DNA of 37,288 bases from Acidobacteria bacterium 13_2_20CM_57_17 (GTDB taxonomy: Bacteria; Acidobacteriota; Terriglobia; Acidiferrales; UBA7541), in assembly GCA_001914785.1 (NCBI GenBank), contig MNDE01000082.1, positions 1 through 37,288 on the forward strand, given 5' to 3'. Positions 28,388 to 37,188 of this stretch are shown here, piece by piece. The translations under genes and the position numbers were made by a program. The stretch's first letter is position 1. Each line of letters starts with the position of its first letter. Under the pieces are notes generated by a model, which made no database searches, was not told the origin of the DNA, and saw nothing but the letters and a program-made list of their open reading frames with translations.

Positions 28388-30535
28388 TCAGTTCTGAATG
28401 CCCATCTGAATCAGAAAGTACGTATAATCAAACGCCGTCTCATGCAGGCGATCATATCGGCCGGAGGCGCCGCCGTGCCCGGCTGGATTCATGTTGGTCT
28501 TCAGGATCATCGTATTGTGGTCCGTTCGAATCGCGCGCATCTTGGCGACATATTTGGCTGGCTCCCAGTACATCACCTGGCTGTCATTGAAGGACGTTCT
28601 CACCAGCATGTTGGGATAGCTTTTCGGCTCAATGTTGTCGTACGGCGAGTAGGTAATCATGTAATCGAAAGCGGGCTTTTGCTTGGGATTACCCCACTCC
28701 TCGAATTCGCTGACGGTGAGAGGCAGAGACTCGTCGAGCATGGTGTTCATGACGTCCACGAACGGAACGCCCACCAGGGCGGCGTGAAATAAGTCCGGCC
28801 GCATATTCAGGACGGCGCCCATCAAGAGGCCCCCGGCGCTTCTTCCTTCGATCACCAAGCGGTCCTTCGAACCATATCCTTGGGCCGCGAGATATTCGGC
28901 AGAGGAGATGAAATCGGTGAAGGTGTTCTTCTTGTGCATCATGCGGCCGTTGTCGTGCCAGGCTTTGCCCATTTCGCCGCCGCCGCGAATGTGCGCGACC
29001 GCTGCTACGACCCCGCGATCGACCATGCTGAAGAGGTTGGAGTTAAAACTGATGTCGTAAGGATATCCGTAGGAACCATAGCCGGTTAGATAAAGCGGAC
29101 CCTTTCCATCCAGCTTGGCGCCTTTGAGATGTACGACGGTGATGGGAATCTTCACGCCATCGGATGCCGTCGCAAAAATGCGCTCCACTTGATAGCGCGT
29201 GCGGTCATAGCCTCCGGGTACTTCTTTCTGCTTGAGCAAGGTGGTGCTGCCGCTCGCCATGTCGTATTCGAACACCGACTGCGGAGTGATGAACGACTGG
29301 TAGCCGTAGCGGAACTTGGCCGTATCGTATTCACGATTGAGGTAGGGATAGTCGACATAAGCCGGCTCCGGAAATTCGAGGCGGCGGGACTCTCCGCTTT
29401 GCAGGTTGGTGACGCGAATTTGCGGCAAGCCCTTCTCCCGTTCGTAAGAAATGTAATAGTTCTTGAAGAAATCCGTATCATCGAGCATCACATCGGCGCG
29501 ATGCGGCACGACCTCCTGCCAATTCTTGCTGCCGGGATCGGAAACGGGGACCTTCACCAGGCGGAAATTACGCCCTGTATCGTTGACGCGGATGTAGAAG
29601 AAATTGCCATTGTGGTCCGGGTAGTACTCAACGTCCTGTTTGCGAGGTTCCATGAGTTTCCATTCCGCCATGGGTTGATCGGCAGGGATGTAGCGCGCTT
29701 CGCTGGTGGTGTGACTGCCGGAGATCAGCAATAAGTAGGCCTTGCTGCGCGTTTTGCCGGTGCCAATGTCGAACCTTTCGTCCTTTTCTTCGTAGAGGAG
29801 CGTGTCCGGACCGGCGGTGCCGACATTGTGACGATAGAACTGATTCGAGCGTTTCGATACCGCGTCCTCCGTGGTGTAGAAGATGGTTTTGTTGTCGTTG
29901 GCCCAGGCGACGGAGTCGACGCGCTCGGCGTGGTCCGGTAGCAGTTTGCCGGTGCGCAAATCCTTTACGGCCAGGGTGAACTGGCGAAATCCGGTGTTGT
30001 CGGTGGTGTAGGCCAGCAGGTTGCCGTCGTCGCTGACGTTGTATGCTCCGAGCGACATGAACTTCTGCCCTTTGGCCAGTTCATTTACGTCCAGCACAAT
30101 TTCTTCGGAAGCGTCCATGCTGCCCTTTTTCCGGCAGCGGATGGCGTATTGCTTCCCGGCCTCCGTCCGCGTGTAGTAGAAGTAGCCGCCGTCCTTATAG
30201 GGCACCTCGACGTCCGTTTCCTTGATGCGGCTCAGCATTTCGTCGTACAGTTTTTTTTGTAAAGCTTCGGTGGGCTTCATCACCGCATCGGTGTAAGCGT
30301 TCTCGGCTTCCAGATAAGCTTTTACGTCGGGATTCTTCTTTTCGCGCAGCCAATAGTAGTTGTCCACCAAGGTGTGCCCGTTGATCTCCGTCGTCTTCGG
30401 AATTTTCTTCGCCACTGGCGGTGCTGGAAGCGAGGAGGAAGAATCGTCCGTCACAATCGCGTAGCCGGACGAAAGGATCAATGAGGCGAGGACAAGCGAA
30501 CTCATTCGAAGGTAAGGCAAAGCAGGCTTTTTCAT
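28388..30535 (-). CDS. ptrB: Exported oligopeptidase B (prolyl oligopeptidase family S9A)
   Basis: This 715-residue serine peptidase has a signal-peptide-like N-terminus (SSLVLASLILSSGYA), then a beta-propeller and a C-terminal alpha/beta hydrolase domain. The triad is S566 in EGRSAGGLLMG, D651 in TSFNDSQVMYWEP and H687 in PAGHGGASGRYD. The oligopeptidase B hallmark NTMLDESLPLTVSEFEEWGN is present, along with AHIRGGGEMGKAWHDNG. The family cuts short peptides after Arg/Lys. Classical PtrB is cytoplasmic; the signal sequence suggests the periplasm here. A ribosome-binding site (AAGGAAA) precedes the ATG. Its promoter region has a perfect inverted repeat and is divergent from the Oar-like receptor, so the two may be co-regulated for peptide use. 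Confidence 0.92.
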   Translation of the reverse strand: MKKPALPYLRMSSLVLASLILSSGYAIVTDDSSSSLPAPPVAKKIPKTTEINGHTLVDNYYWLREKKNPDVKAYLEAENAYTDAVMKPTEALQKKLYDEMLSRIKETDVEVPYKDGGYFYYTRTEAGKQYAIRCRKKGSMDASEEIVLDVNELAKGQKFMSLGAYNVSDDGNLLAYTTDNTGFRQFTLAVKDLRTGKLLPDHAERVDSVAWANDNKTIFYTTEDAVSKRSNQFYRHNVGTAGPDTLLYEEKDERFDIGTGKTRSKAYLLLISGSHTTSEARYIPADQPMAEWKLMEPRKQDVEYYPDHNGNFFYIRVNDTGRNFRLVKVPVSDPGSKNWQEVVPHRADVMLDDTDFFKNYYISYEREKGLPQIRVTNLQSGESRRLEFPEPAYVDYPYLNREYDTAKFRYGYQSFITPQSVFEYDMASGSTTLLKQKEVPGGYDRTRYQVERIFATASDGVKIPITVVHLKGAKLDGKGPLYLTGYGSYGYPYDISFNSNLFSMVDRGVVAAVAHIRGGGEMGKAWHDNGRMMHKKNTFTDFISSAEYLAAQGYGSKDRLVIEGRSAGGLLMGAVLNMRPDLFHAALVGVPFVDVMNTMLDESLPLTVSEFEEWGNPKQKPAFDYMITYSPYDNIEPKSYPNMLVRTSFNDSQVMYWEPAKYVAKMRAIRTDHNTMILKTNMNPAGHGGASGRYDRLHETAFDYTYFLIQMGIQN

Positions 30536-30546
30536 TGGATTTCCTT

Positions 30547-30571
30547 AATGAGACTGCAAAACTGTCTCATT
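30547..30571. promoter_or_regulatory. Operator-like inverted repeat at the ptrB transcription start
   Basis: AATGAGAC (30547-30554) and GTCTCATT (30564-30571) form a perfect 8+8 bp repeat with a 9 nt centre. On the minus strand it begins right after the predicted -10 box TATAGA and ends about 10 nt before the ptrB ATG, so a bound regulator would block the start site. The regulator is unknown. Confidence 0.5.
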
Positions 30572-30576
30572 CTATA
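30571..30576 (-). promoter_or_regulatory. Predicted -10 box of ptrB
   Basis: TATAGA on the minus strand, about 36 nt before the ptrB ATG. No good -35 box lies 16-18 nt upstream, which would fit an activator-dependent or weak promoter. Confidence 0.4.
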
Positions 30577-30642
30577 CCAACATCCGCGCAGCCGCGATAG
30601 CTTCCGGGCCCGAGCCAATATCGTGCACAAAATAAACCTGCG

Positions 30643-30648
30643 TATAAT
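30643..30648 (+). promoter_or_regulatory. Predicted -10 box of the Oar-like receptor gene
   Basis: A perfect TATAAT lies only 8 nt before ATG 30657. Transcription would start at or next to the ATG, which implies a leaderless message or a start at the next in-frame ATG (30678). The -35 region is poor. Confidence 0.45.
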
Positions 30649-30656
30649 GTTTCGCG

Positions 30657-33600
30657 ATGCCCTCTTGGTTCCGTGAAATGTCTCGTGCCTTCTTTCTCTT
30701 TCTGGTATTTCTGCCCATTCCTTCGTTGTACTCGGCTCCTTTGCCTTCTTTGAGTGGCGTGCTGCGCGACGCTGGAGGAAATCCAGTTGGCAAGGCCACG
30801 GTCAAGTTGATTGCAGCAGACAGCAAACAGGAGTACTCCGCGACGACTTCTGCGAGTGGCCAGTTTTCGTTCACTGGAATCGCGGCGGGCAGCCACACGC
30901 TCACGGTAAACCCGGGGAACAGAATATGGACTGCAGTCGATCCGGTAACTATCAAAGAGGAAACAACAGTCACTGCGGAAGTTCGACTGCCGGTAGAGGG
31001 GCAAATACTTCGCGTGACGCTCGCTCAGAACACAGCTTCTCCCCAGGCGAGTGGAGGCGAACATCTCTCGACGGGCGAGGTCTCCAGTTTGCCGCTGAAT
31101 GAGCGGGACTTCAGCAAGCTCCTGCTGCTGGCCGCCGGCACCATGACGGACACCAACGGCGCGGCCAATTTCACGCAACAATTTGCGGTGAACGGTCAGC
31201 GAGGATCGGCTGCCGTGTTTGCCATGGATGGGGCAGACACCACCGATCCGGAACTCGGCGGGGCGACGTTCTCAAACTTTAACGTCGATGCCATTCAGGA
31301 AGTGCAATCCAGTTCCGGCGTCATGCCGGCGGACACAGGACACGGCGCGGCGGGATTCACGAACGTGATCACCAAGTCCGGAAGCGAACAAGTGCATGGA
31401 AGCGTGTTTGAGTTTGTGCGCAATGCTTCTTTCGACGCGCGAAATTTCTTCGATCACAAGAGCGACTTGGACACACGGCGCCTCCCGCCGTTTGCGCGAA
31501 ATGAATTTGGCGTGACCAACGGCGGGCCGCTCTTCGTTCCGCACATTTACGACGGACGCGACAAGACATTTTACTTTGCGGAGTATCAGGGGTTCCGGCA
31601 AGTTCTGGGGACAACGCAGGTATTCCCTGTGCCGACGCTGGCGGAGAAGCAGGGAATCGACACAACCACTTTTCCCGGCGACACGCTAACGGTTCCGGTC
31701 AGCAGCAAGGTCGCGGCATTGCTGGCGAGCTATCCCTTGCCGAACGATCCTCAAGGGGCATTCGGGGCGCGCACCTATGCCACGTCTTCCAAGGTTGCCA
31801 CCCGAACGGATCAAGCCTCGCTGCGGGTCGACCATCGCCTCTCGGAAAAAGCCACGCTATTTCTGCGTGCAAGCCGCAACCAGGTCACCGGGCCGACAAC
31901 AAACCCGGATCAAACCGCGCTTGATCCCGATTTTGGCGTGAAGTTCCTCGATCACCAACGAAACGCGGCAATAAAATATTCCCGCGCGGCGACTCCACGC
32001 TTCAGCTATCAAACGACTATTGGCTACATTAGGAGCACTCCTCTTTTCCTCACCAGCAACCAGACGCAGCCCGCCATCGCCTTTGGCGACGGTCTTTTTC
32101 AGGGTTTCAATTCCGCGGACGGATCCGTATTCGGTTCCTATGGAAACGTTTATCAGTTCAAAGAAGACATGGTTTACGGGCGCGGCTCGCATTCCTTCAA
32201 ATGGGGCGCGGAGCTGCGCTTCAACCGCGATACCACGATTTTTGGAACGAATCCCGACGGGCAGTACACCTTTGGGGGAGGCGCCGCGTATTCTCCCGCC
32301 CTGATTCCGTCGGCCAGCGGCCAGAATGATATTCATCCAGGAGACAAGTTGCCGGATTCATTGACCGGGCTACTGACTGCGACGCCTTATTCCTTCACGG
32401 TGACTGCGGCCGCGAGCCGGACCCCCAAAGGAAATAAGTTTGACGAAGCGGCTGTCCGCCGCGAAGCCTACAATTTTTATTTCCAGGATACGTGGAAAGC
32501 CACGGCGCAAATAAGCATCAATTATGGATTTCGCTACGAAACGAACAGCCGGATCCATGAAGCGAAACACCGCACGTCGCTGGCACTCCCTGTCGGGCCC
32601 AACGGAGAGCCAGCAGGATATTTGACTCCCGGCGCGACGCAGATCTACGTGTACAATCCGCAGCCTGCTTATGCCATGGACTGGAGCGGATGGGGCCCGC
32701 GGCTGTCTGTGGATTTCGGACTGACCAAACACACGACGCTCCACGCCGGCGGCGCGGTCACCACCATTCTTCCCAACCTCTGGCTGCAGAACTATGTCAC
32801 CGGCGCATTTCCCTTCGTGTTTCAGCCCTTGCTGATAGCGCAGCCCGGCTCTCCGCTGAATTTTCAGGATTCTGTTGCTACCCTCAGCCTTCCTCCGGTC
32901 TATACCACGCAGGGTGGGCTGCTGTTTGCGTCTGGAAGCAGCAGCAATGTTCCCGCGAACACGCCGATGGACGTGCAGCGATTTCAAAACGATTTGGCGG
33001 CGCTCACTCCCGGCAATCAGGTGCAATTATTCACGGCGATCAGCTTCGATGCACGTTTTCACAACGGGTATATCGCCACGCAAACGCTGGGGATCGATCA
33101 TGAAATCGGTAGCGTCAAGCTGAGCGCTTCGTATGTGGGCACCGCTGGAGTCCACCTTGCCAGCGTGCTCTCACCGAATGGTTACGGAGGAGCGGAGCCG
33201 GCCTTCGCGCCTTACACGCAATTCAATTCAGCCGGGCAAGCTATCGGAGGATTCGGTCCTGAATCGGTGATGAGCTCTGGAGCGCATTCCAGCTATCACG
33301 CGCTCCAAACGAGCGCCAGCCAGAACAATTCCCGCGCAGGCCTCAGCTTCCAGGCCAGCTACACGTTTTCCAAGAGTATTGATGACACCAGCGCAGTGCC
33401 GGGGGGGATTTCCGGAAGTCCCGGCGTGATTTTGCAGACCTTGCCACAGGATCCCTTAAATCCAAGCGTCGACAAGGGGCCTTCCACTTTCGACGTGACG
33501 CACGTTTTCACGCTGAGCCTGATCCAATCCTTGCCGTTGGAACGCGTGCGCTTTCTTCAGGCGCTGGGTAAGAAATTTACCAGAGGCTGGCAGGTCTTGA

Positions 33601-34085
33601 ACATTACGACGCTGACGAGCGGGTCTCCCTTCACGGTGTATTCCGGAGTCCAGCAAACCGGAATAGGCTTGGGCGGGACGGATCGCCCCGATCCTCTTGC
33701 CATGCCGATATTTTCCACGAGCCGCGCGGTTCGAGAGGACTACTTCGGCTTGGGCAAAGCAAACAGCTCGCTTTTCTCAATCCCAATCAACGTCCCTGGC
33801 GGGACCGGGCCATTCCATGGCCGCTTCGGCATTCTCGGCCGCGACACGTTTCGCGGTCCAGGCTTCCGCGATTTTGACCTGGCGCTGATCAAAGACACCG
33901 CGTTTGGTCACCGAGGAAAAGGGGAGTTCGCTGTGTTGCAATTTCGGGCAGAGTTGTTCAATATTTTCAACGAAGTGAATTTTGGTTTACCTTCCAACAT
34001 CGTGCTGGGGAGCGGCTTTGGTGTCATCAGCAGGACGGCTGGGCCTTCGCGCCAGATTCAGTTCTCTCTCAAACTGAACTATTGA
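30657..34085 (+). CDS. Oar-like TonB-dependent receptor with carboxypeptidase-regulatory domain
   Basis: This 1142-residue outer-membrane protein has a signal peptide (FFLFLVFLPIPSLYSAP), a carboxypeptidase-regulatory-like beta domain (about 30-110; SGVLRDAGGNPVGKATVKL), a plug-like region (about 130-240; LPLNERDFSKLLLL, DTGHGAAGFTNVITKSG) and a long beta barrel. It ends in QIQFSLKLNY, with the terminal aromatic residue expected for barrel assembly. This Oar/SusC-like design is highly expanded in Acidobacteriota and is linked to uptake of large substrates such as oligosaccharides or peptides. No TonB box is certain. The start could be ATG 30657 or ATG 30678; both keep the signal peptide. It is divergent from exported oligopeptidase B. 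Confidence 0.9.
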   Translation: MPSWFREMSRAFFLFLVFLPIPSLYSAPLPSLSGVLRDAGGNPVGKATVKLIAADSKQEYSATTSASGQFSFTGIAAGSHTLTVNPGNRIWTAVDPVTIKEETTVTAEVRLPVEGQILRVTLAQNTASPQASGGEHLSTGEVSSLPLNERDFSKLLLLAAGTMTDTNGAANFTQQFAVNGQRGSAAVFAMDGADTTDPELGGATFSNFNVDAIQEVQSSSGVMPADTGHGAAGFTNVITKSGSEQVHGSVFEFVRNASFDARNFFDHKSDLDTRRLPPFARNEFGVTNGGPLFVPHIYDGRDKTFYFAEYQGFRQVLGTTQVFPVPTLAEKQGIDTTTFPGDTLTVPVSSKVAALLASYPLPNDPQGAFGARTYATSSKVATRTDQASLRVDHRLSEKATLFLRASRNQVTGPTTNPDQTALDPDFGVKFLDHQRNAAIKYSRAATPRFSYQTTIGYIRSTPLFLTSNQTQPAIAFGDGLFQGFNSADGSVFGSYGNVYQFKEDMVYGRGSHSFKWGAELRFNRDTTIFGTNPDGQYTFGGGAAYSPALIPSASGQNDIHPGDKLPDSLTGLLTATPYSFTVTAAASRTPKGNKFDEAAVRREAYNFYFQDTWKATAQISINYGFRYETNSRIHEAKHRTSLALPVGPNGEPAGYLTPGATQIYVYNPQPAYAMDWSGWGPRLSVDFGLTKHTTLHAGGAVTTILPNLWLQNYVTGAFPFVFQPLLIAQPGSPLNFQDSVATLSLPPVYTTQGGLLFASGSSSNVPANTPMDVQRFQNDLAALTPGNQVQLFTAISFDARFHNGYIATQTLGIDHEIGSVKLSASYVGTAGVHLASVLSPNGYGGAEPAFAPYTQFNSAGQAIGGFGPESVMSSGAHSSYHALQTSASQNNSRAGLSFQASYTFSKSIDDTSAVPGGISGSPGVILQTLPQDPLNPSVDKGPSTFDVTHVFTLSLIQSLPLERVRFLQALGKKFTRGWQVLNITTLTSGSPFTVYSGVQQTGIGLGGTDRPDPLAMPIFSTSRAVREDYFGLGKANSSLFSIPINVPGGTGPFHGRFGILGRDTFRGPGFRDFDLALIKDTAFGHRGKGEFAVLQFRAELFNIFNEVNFGLPSNIVLGSGFGVISRTAGPSRQIQFSLKLNY

Positions 34086-34182
34086 CCTTCAAATGGAGTT
34101 AGGGTCTTGACCGCGGCCTCCTTTTGGGGGTAGCTTCACGCGTAAATTCCCGCATTCCTGTTTTGCTGTAAGGAGGCAACGC

Positions 34183-34740
34183 ATGGTTTCTCTCACGGCA
34201 CTTTTGCTGCCCATCCTGCTTTCGGCCGTCGTCGTGTTCGTGGCCAGTTCGATCATTCATATGGTGCTGAAGTATCACGTTAGCGACTACCGGCAGCTTC
34301 CCGCGGAGGACAAACTTCTTGCCACTTTGCGACCGGCCGGTTTGACTCCGGGCCTCTATCATTTCCCTTTTTGCTCCCATAAGGACATGAGTTCGCCCGC
34401 CATGCAGGAAAAATTCAAGCAAGGGCCAGTCGGGTTTCTAACCCTGTATCCCAATGGCCCAGTGGCCATGCCCAAGTTCCTCGGCATGTGGTTCGCCTAT
34501 TGCCTACTCGTCGGCGTCTTTGTCGCCTATCTCACGGGACGCACAGTGATGCCGAGCGCGCCGTATCTGGCGGTGTTTCGCGTCGCCGGCACTGCCGCGT
34601 TTTTAGCCTTCGGGTTGGGACCTTTGGTCAACAGCATCTGGAAAGGGCAGTCCTGGAGCATGACGCTCAAGGAAGCGTTTGATGGGCTCGTCTACAGTTT
34701 GCTGACGGCGGGCACGTTCGGCTGGCTCTGGCCGCGGTAG
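34183..34740 (+). CDS. Conserved membrane protein of unknown function
   Basis: This 185-residue protein has an N-terminal membrane helix (LLPILLSAVVVFVASSIIH), a soluble stretch with SDYRQLPAEDKLLATLRP and a loop with MQEKFKQGPVGFLTLYPNG, then three further helices. I have seen this arrangement in uncharacterised proteins of many Gram-negative bacteria. A strong ribosome-binding site (AAGGAGG) precedes the ATG. It follows the receptor gene by 97 nt on the same strand. I do not know its role. Confidence 0.75.
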   Translation: MVSLTALLLPILLSAVVVFVASSIIHMVLKYHVSDYRQLPAEDKLLATLRPAGLTPGLYHFPFCSHKDMSSPAMQEKFKQGPVGFLTLYPNGPVAMPKFLGMWFAYCLLVGVFVAYLTGRTVMPSAPYLAVFRVAGTAAFLAFGLGPLVNSIWKGQSWSMTLKEAFDGLVYSLLTAGTFGWLWPR

Positions 34741-34788
34741 GGCCGTCTAACGTGGTCCTGGACTGTTACTCGCGAGTCGTTTCCTTCT

Positions 34789-35181
34789 TCACGCCGATCG
34801 GAGCACGAATACGGTGTGCTGGCGATTCCGGAACTTCGCGAAGAAATCCAGCAACTGTTTCCACGGGAAATATTTTTTGTTGAGCAGTCGCACTCCGCGC
34901 GCGTCTTCTTCGCCGGTTACGATTTGCGCCTGCGCATCGACCCAGTCACCGAGCACTTTGCCGCGCATGTCGCACGGCGCGATCTTTACGCGCGGATTGT
35001 TGCGAATGCGTTTGACTTTTCCGGAAACGCCGATCGTGTAGACATATAGCCTGGCATCATTCGAATCGAGGCTCGACGACGAATCGGCCGCAAACCATAC
35101 CGGCGTTTTCACGCCCGTGCCATCCTTCTTGAAAGTTTCGAGGTTGAGATACTTGTGCCCGGCAAATGCCGCAAACCCCAT
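34789..35181 (-). CDS. PPOX-class flavin/F420-dependent protein
   Basis: This 130-residue protein has the split-barrel pattern of the pyridoxamine-phosphate-oxidase-like superfamily: KYLNLETFKKDGTGVKTPVWF, then RLYVYTIGVSGKVKRIRNNP and VKIAPCDMRGKVLGDW. The first block is close to the F420-binding Rv2061-like branch, although FMN is possible. Such proteins reduce varied small molecules; the substrate is unknown. The ATG is preceded by GGGAG. Together with the LLM protein it hints that the organism makes F420. Confidence 0.75.
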   Translation of the reverse strand: MGFAAFAGHKYLNLETFKKDGTGVKTPVWFAADSSSSLDSNDARLYVYTIGVSGKVKRIRNNPRVKIAPCDMRGKVLGDWVDAQAQIVTGEEDARGVRLLNKKYFPWKQLLDFFAKFRNRQHTVFVLRSA

Positions 35182-35251
35182 CGCCTTGCTCCCGCTCTCG
35201 CAGACCCTCGCGACAGCTATTCGATGCGTGCCATTTTACACGGGTCACAAA

Positions 35252-35290
35252 CGCAAAGGGCGCTCCGATGCTGCCGGAACGCCCTTTGCG
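35252..35290 (-). terminator. Hairpin terminator after the VOC gene
   Basis: CGCAAAGGGCG (35252-35262) pairs perfectly with CGCCCTTTGCG (35280-35290); inside, TCCG and CGGA extend the stem across one mismatch. On the minus strand it starts 17 nt after the VOC stop and is followed by TTTGT, a weak T run. It insulates the VOC gene from the PPOX gene. Confidence 0.6.
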
Positions 35291-35306
35291 CCGCGTCGCC
35301 CAAGTT

Positions 35307-35672
35307 TCATTTTGCGTTCTTGTCTGCTTGCATCACCCCGAAAAGATTTCCCTCGGTATCCTCGAGATATGCGAAATAGCCAACCGTGGGGATCGGAGTT
35401 TTCGGCATGACTAGCTTGCCGCCCGCGCTCTGCACCGTTTTCACAGCGGCGTCGACAGAGTCCACGCCGATCGTGTTGGTGGTTGTCTTTACCTCCGTAT
35501 TTTTCATGAGGCCGCCGTTGATTCCAGGGGTTCCTTCCGCTCCGGTGTTCACCAGCCAATAGTCCGTCGGACCGGGCCATTTCTCAATCTTCCAGCCGAA
35601 GGCTTTGCGGTAAAAATCGGCAGCGCGTTCGGGATTACTCGCCGGTATTTCAAAATGGACGACTCGAGACAT
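35307..35672 (-). CDS. VOC-family (glyoxalase/dioxygenase-like) protein
   Basis: This 121-residue protein shows the paired beta-alpha-beta pattern of the vicinal oxygen chelate fold. It begins MSRVVHFEIPASNPERAADF, continues YRKAFGWKIEKWPGPTDYW, and ends GYFAYLEDTEGNLFGVMQ, where H7 and the Glu near the end could be metal ligands. Proteins like this are very common; some act as glyoxalases, dioxygenases or resistance proteins, and many have no known role. ATG 35672 has a textbook AGGAGG (35679-35684) 6 nt upstream, so the longer open frame is not used. Confidence 0.85.
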   Translation of the reverse strand: MSRVVHFEIPASNPERAADFYRKAFGWKIEKWPGPTDYWLVNTGAEGTPGINGGLMKNTEVKTTTNTIGVDSVDAAVKTVQSAGGKLVMPKTPIPTVGYFAYLEDTEGNLFGVMQADKNAK

Positions 35673-35727
35673 AGTTTTCCTCCTAAAATTGATCGAACGA
35701 AGTTCTTGTACTATTTTCCTGGCTCGT

Positions 35728-36081
35728 CTAGTGGGTTGCCGCCGGAGTTGGCACCGCGCCGTAACGCTGCGTGGCGTAACCCACAATCAATCCGACGATG
35801 CTGCCAGGCAAAATGATTTCGAAATAGTAGCCGTGCTGCAAATAGGCGACGATGAACGCGAGCACAAATCCCACAGCCAGACCGAACAGAATGCCGAGCG
35901 GCACGGAATTCACCTTGCGCGCGAAAATGCCGGCCGCTACTCCAGCAATCAATCCCTTGATCGTCGAGCCGAAGATGATGCCCACCAATTGCGCTCGCAC
36001 AGCGGGAGTGAACCAGGCTGACCCGCCGTCAATAGCGCCGAGCACGGCACCGAGCAGGAGCCCCAGGAGCACTTTGTTCAT
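35728..36081 (-). CDS. Small Gly-rich membrane protein
   Basis: This 117-residue protein is almost entirely hydrophobic, with about four membrane segments rich in Gly and Ala: LLGLLLGAVLGAIDGGSAWF, GLIAGVAAGIFARK, LGILFGLAVGFVLAFIVAY and ILPGSIVGLIVGY. GxxxG patterns suggest close helix packing. A good ribosome-binding site (GGAGG) precedes the ATG. I do not recognise a family or function. Confidence 0.7.
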   Translation of the reverse strand: MNKVLLGLLLGAVLGAIDGGSAWFTPAVRAQLVGIIFGSTIKGLIAGVAAGIFARKVNSVPLGILFGLAVGFVLAFIVAYLQHGYYFEIILPGSIVGLIVGYATQRYGAVPTPAATH

Positions 36082-36150
36082 CGCGATCCTCCGATCGAAT
36101 TCCCATTGCTTCTATGGTTCTATACAACAAACTCTGGATTTCCTTTAAGC

Positions 36151-37188
36151 CTATCTGTGAAGAAAAAGCAGAATCAGGACGCGCATCGCCAAGTACGCTG
36201 CAACCAACAAGATAAAGAAGCGATAGCGCCGGTAAGAGCGCCCGGCCTTCTCCAGAAGGGTCTCTTTGTGGGCGCCGACAGCGAGCCCGTCCAGGTAGCG
36301 CGAAATGTCCAGAGCCATCTCTTGAACATCGGGATAGCGCTCTGCCGGAGACGCGGCGGTTGCCTTTGCACAGATGGCTGACAGTGATTTGTCGATGCGG
36401 ACTGCTCCTGGCGTAGAGCCTCTTTCCCGGTTGCCGGTAAGAATGAATCGCAGCAGGGCGCCGAGGGAAAAAATGTCGCTCCGAGCGTCCACGAGTTCCA
36501 CGTCACCGCGAGCTTGTTCGGGGGACATGTAACCAGGCGTGCCCAGGATGGTGCCATGTCCGGTCACGACGGAGACTTCCGTGGAATCGCCCGAAAGTGC
36601 AGATTGTTTTGGTTTCTCGAAAATTGTCGCATCGGGATCGGCGGCGCGAGTGGTCTTCGAGTCGCCGGAACGCAGAATTTTTGCCAGGCCCCAGTCCATC
36701 ACCAGGACTTCGCCGAATGGACCGACCATGATATTCGCGGGCTTCAGGTCGCGGTGAAGAACGCCGCGCGCATGGGCGAATGCAACCGCATCGCAAATGC
36801 GAAGGAACAGACGCAAGCGGTCAGGAATCGAAGTTACGCTCACGATGTACTTGTCGAGGCGCTGGCCTTCGACAAATTTCATGGTGTAGAAGACGCGGCC
36901 ATCGGCGAGCGTTCCCACATCGTGAACGGGGACAATGCCAGGATGCTCGAGAGCAGCCAGTACGCGAGCTTCGCGGACAAGACGATTGGCGAGGTCGCCG
37001 TCTGTTCCCGGAACGTCGAGTACCTTCAAGGCCACGCGCCGCTGAAGATTCTCGTCTTCCGCGGCGTACACAACGCCCATGCCACCGCGCGCAATGCGTT
37101 CCAGCAAGCGATACCGCGTGCCGGCGAGATCGGGGGCCTCTGTGCCTTCGCGTAAACGTTCGAGAGCGCTGTCGGAAAGGAACTTCAT
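36151..37188 (-). CDS. Tail-anchored Ser/Thr protein kinase
   Basis: This 345-residue protein is a Hanks-type kinase. Visible are the Gly loop RGGMGVVY (about 34-41), K55 in VALKVL, E73 in VREARVL, catalytic HRDLKPANIM with D147 and K149, D165 in MDWGLAK, and GTPGYMSPEQARG. The Mg site is DWG instead of DFG, and the activation segment is extended by about 35 Thr/Ser-rich residues. One membrane helix at the very end (about 324-342) anchors it, with only a few residues outside, so no sensor domain is present. I use ATG 37188, which overlaps the upstream stop; an upstream in-frame ATG at 37248 would overlap that gene more. Input may come through a partner protein. Confidence 0.88.
   Translation of the reverse strand: MKFLSDSALERLREGTEAPDLAGTRYRLLERIARGGMGVVYAAEDENLQRRVALKVLDVPGTDGDLANRLVREARVLAALEHPGIVPVHDVGTLADGRVFYTMKFVEGQRLDKYIVSVTSIPDRLRLFLRICDAVAFAHARGVLHRDLKPANIMVGPFGEVLVMDWGLAKILRSGDSKTTRAADPDATIFEKPKQSALSGDSTEVSVVTGHGTILGTPGYMSPEQARGDVELVDARSDIFSLGALLRFILTGNRERGSTPGAVRIDKSLSAICAKATAASPAERYPDVQEMALDISRYLDGLAVGAHKETLLEKAGRSYRRYRFFILLVAAYLAMRVLILLFLHR

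Noticed and set aside
28372-28390. Terminator hairpin at the ptrB stop (GACTG/CAGTC)
   Set aside because: The stem is only five base pairs, includes the stop codon, and has no T run on the minus strand.
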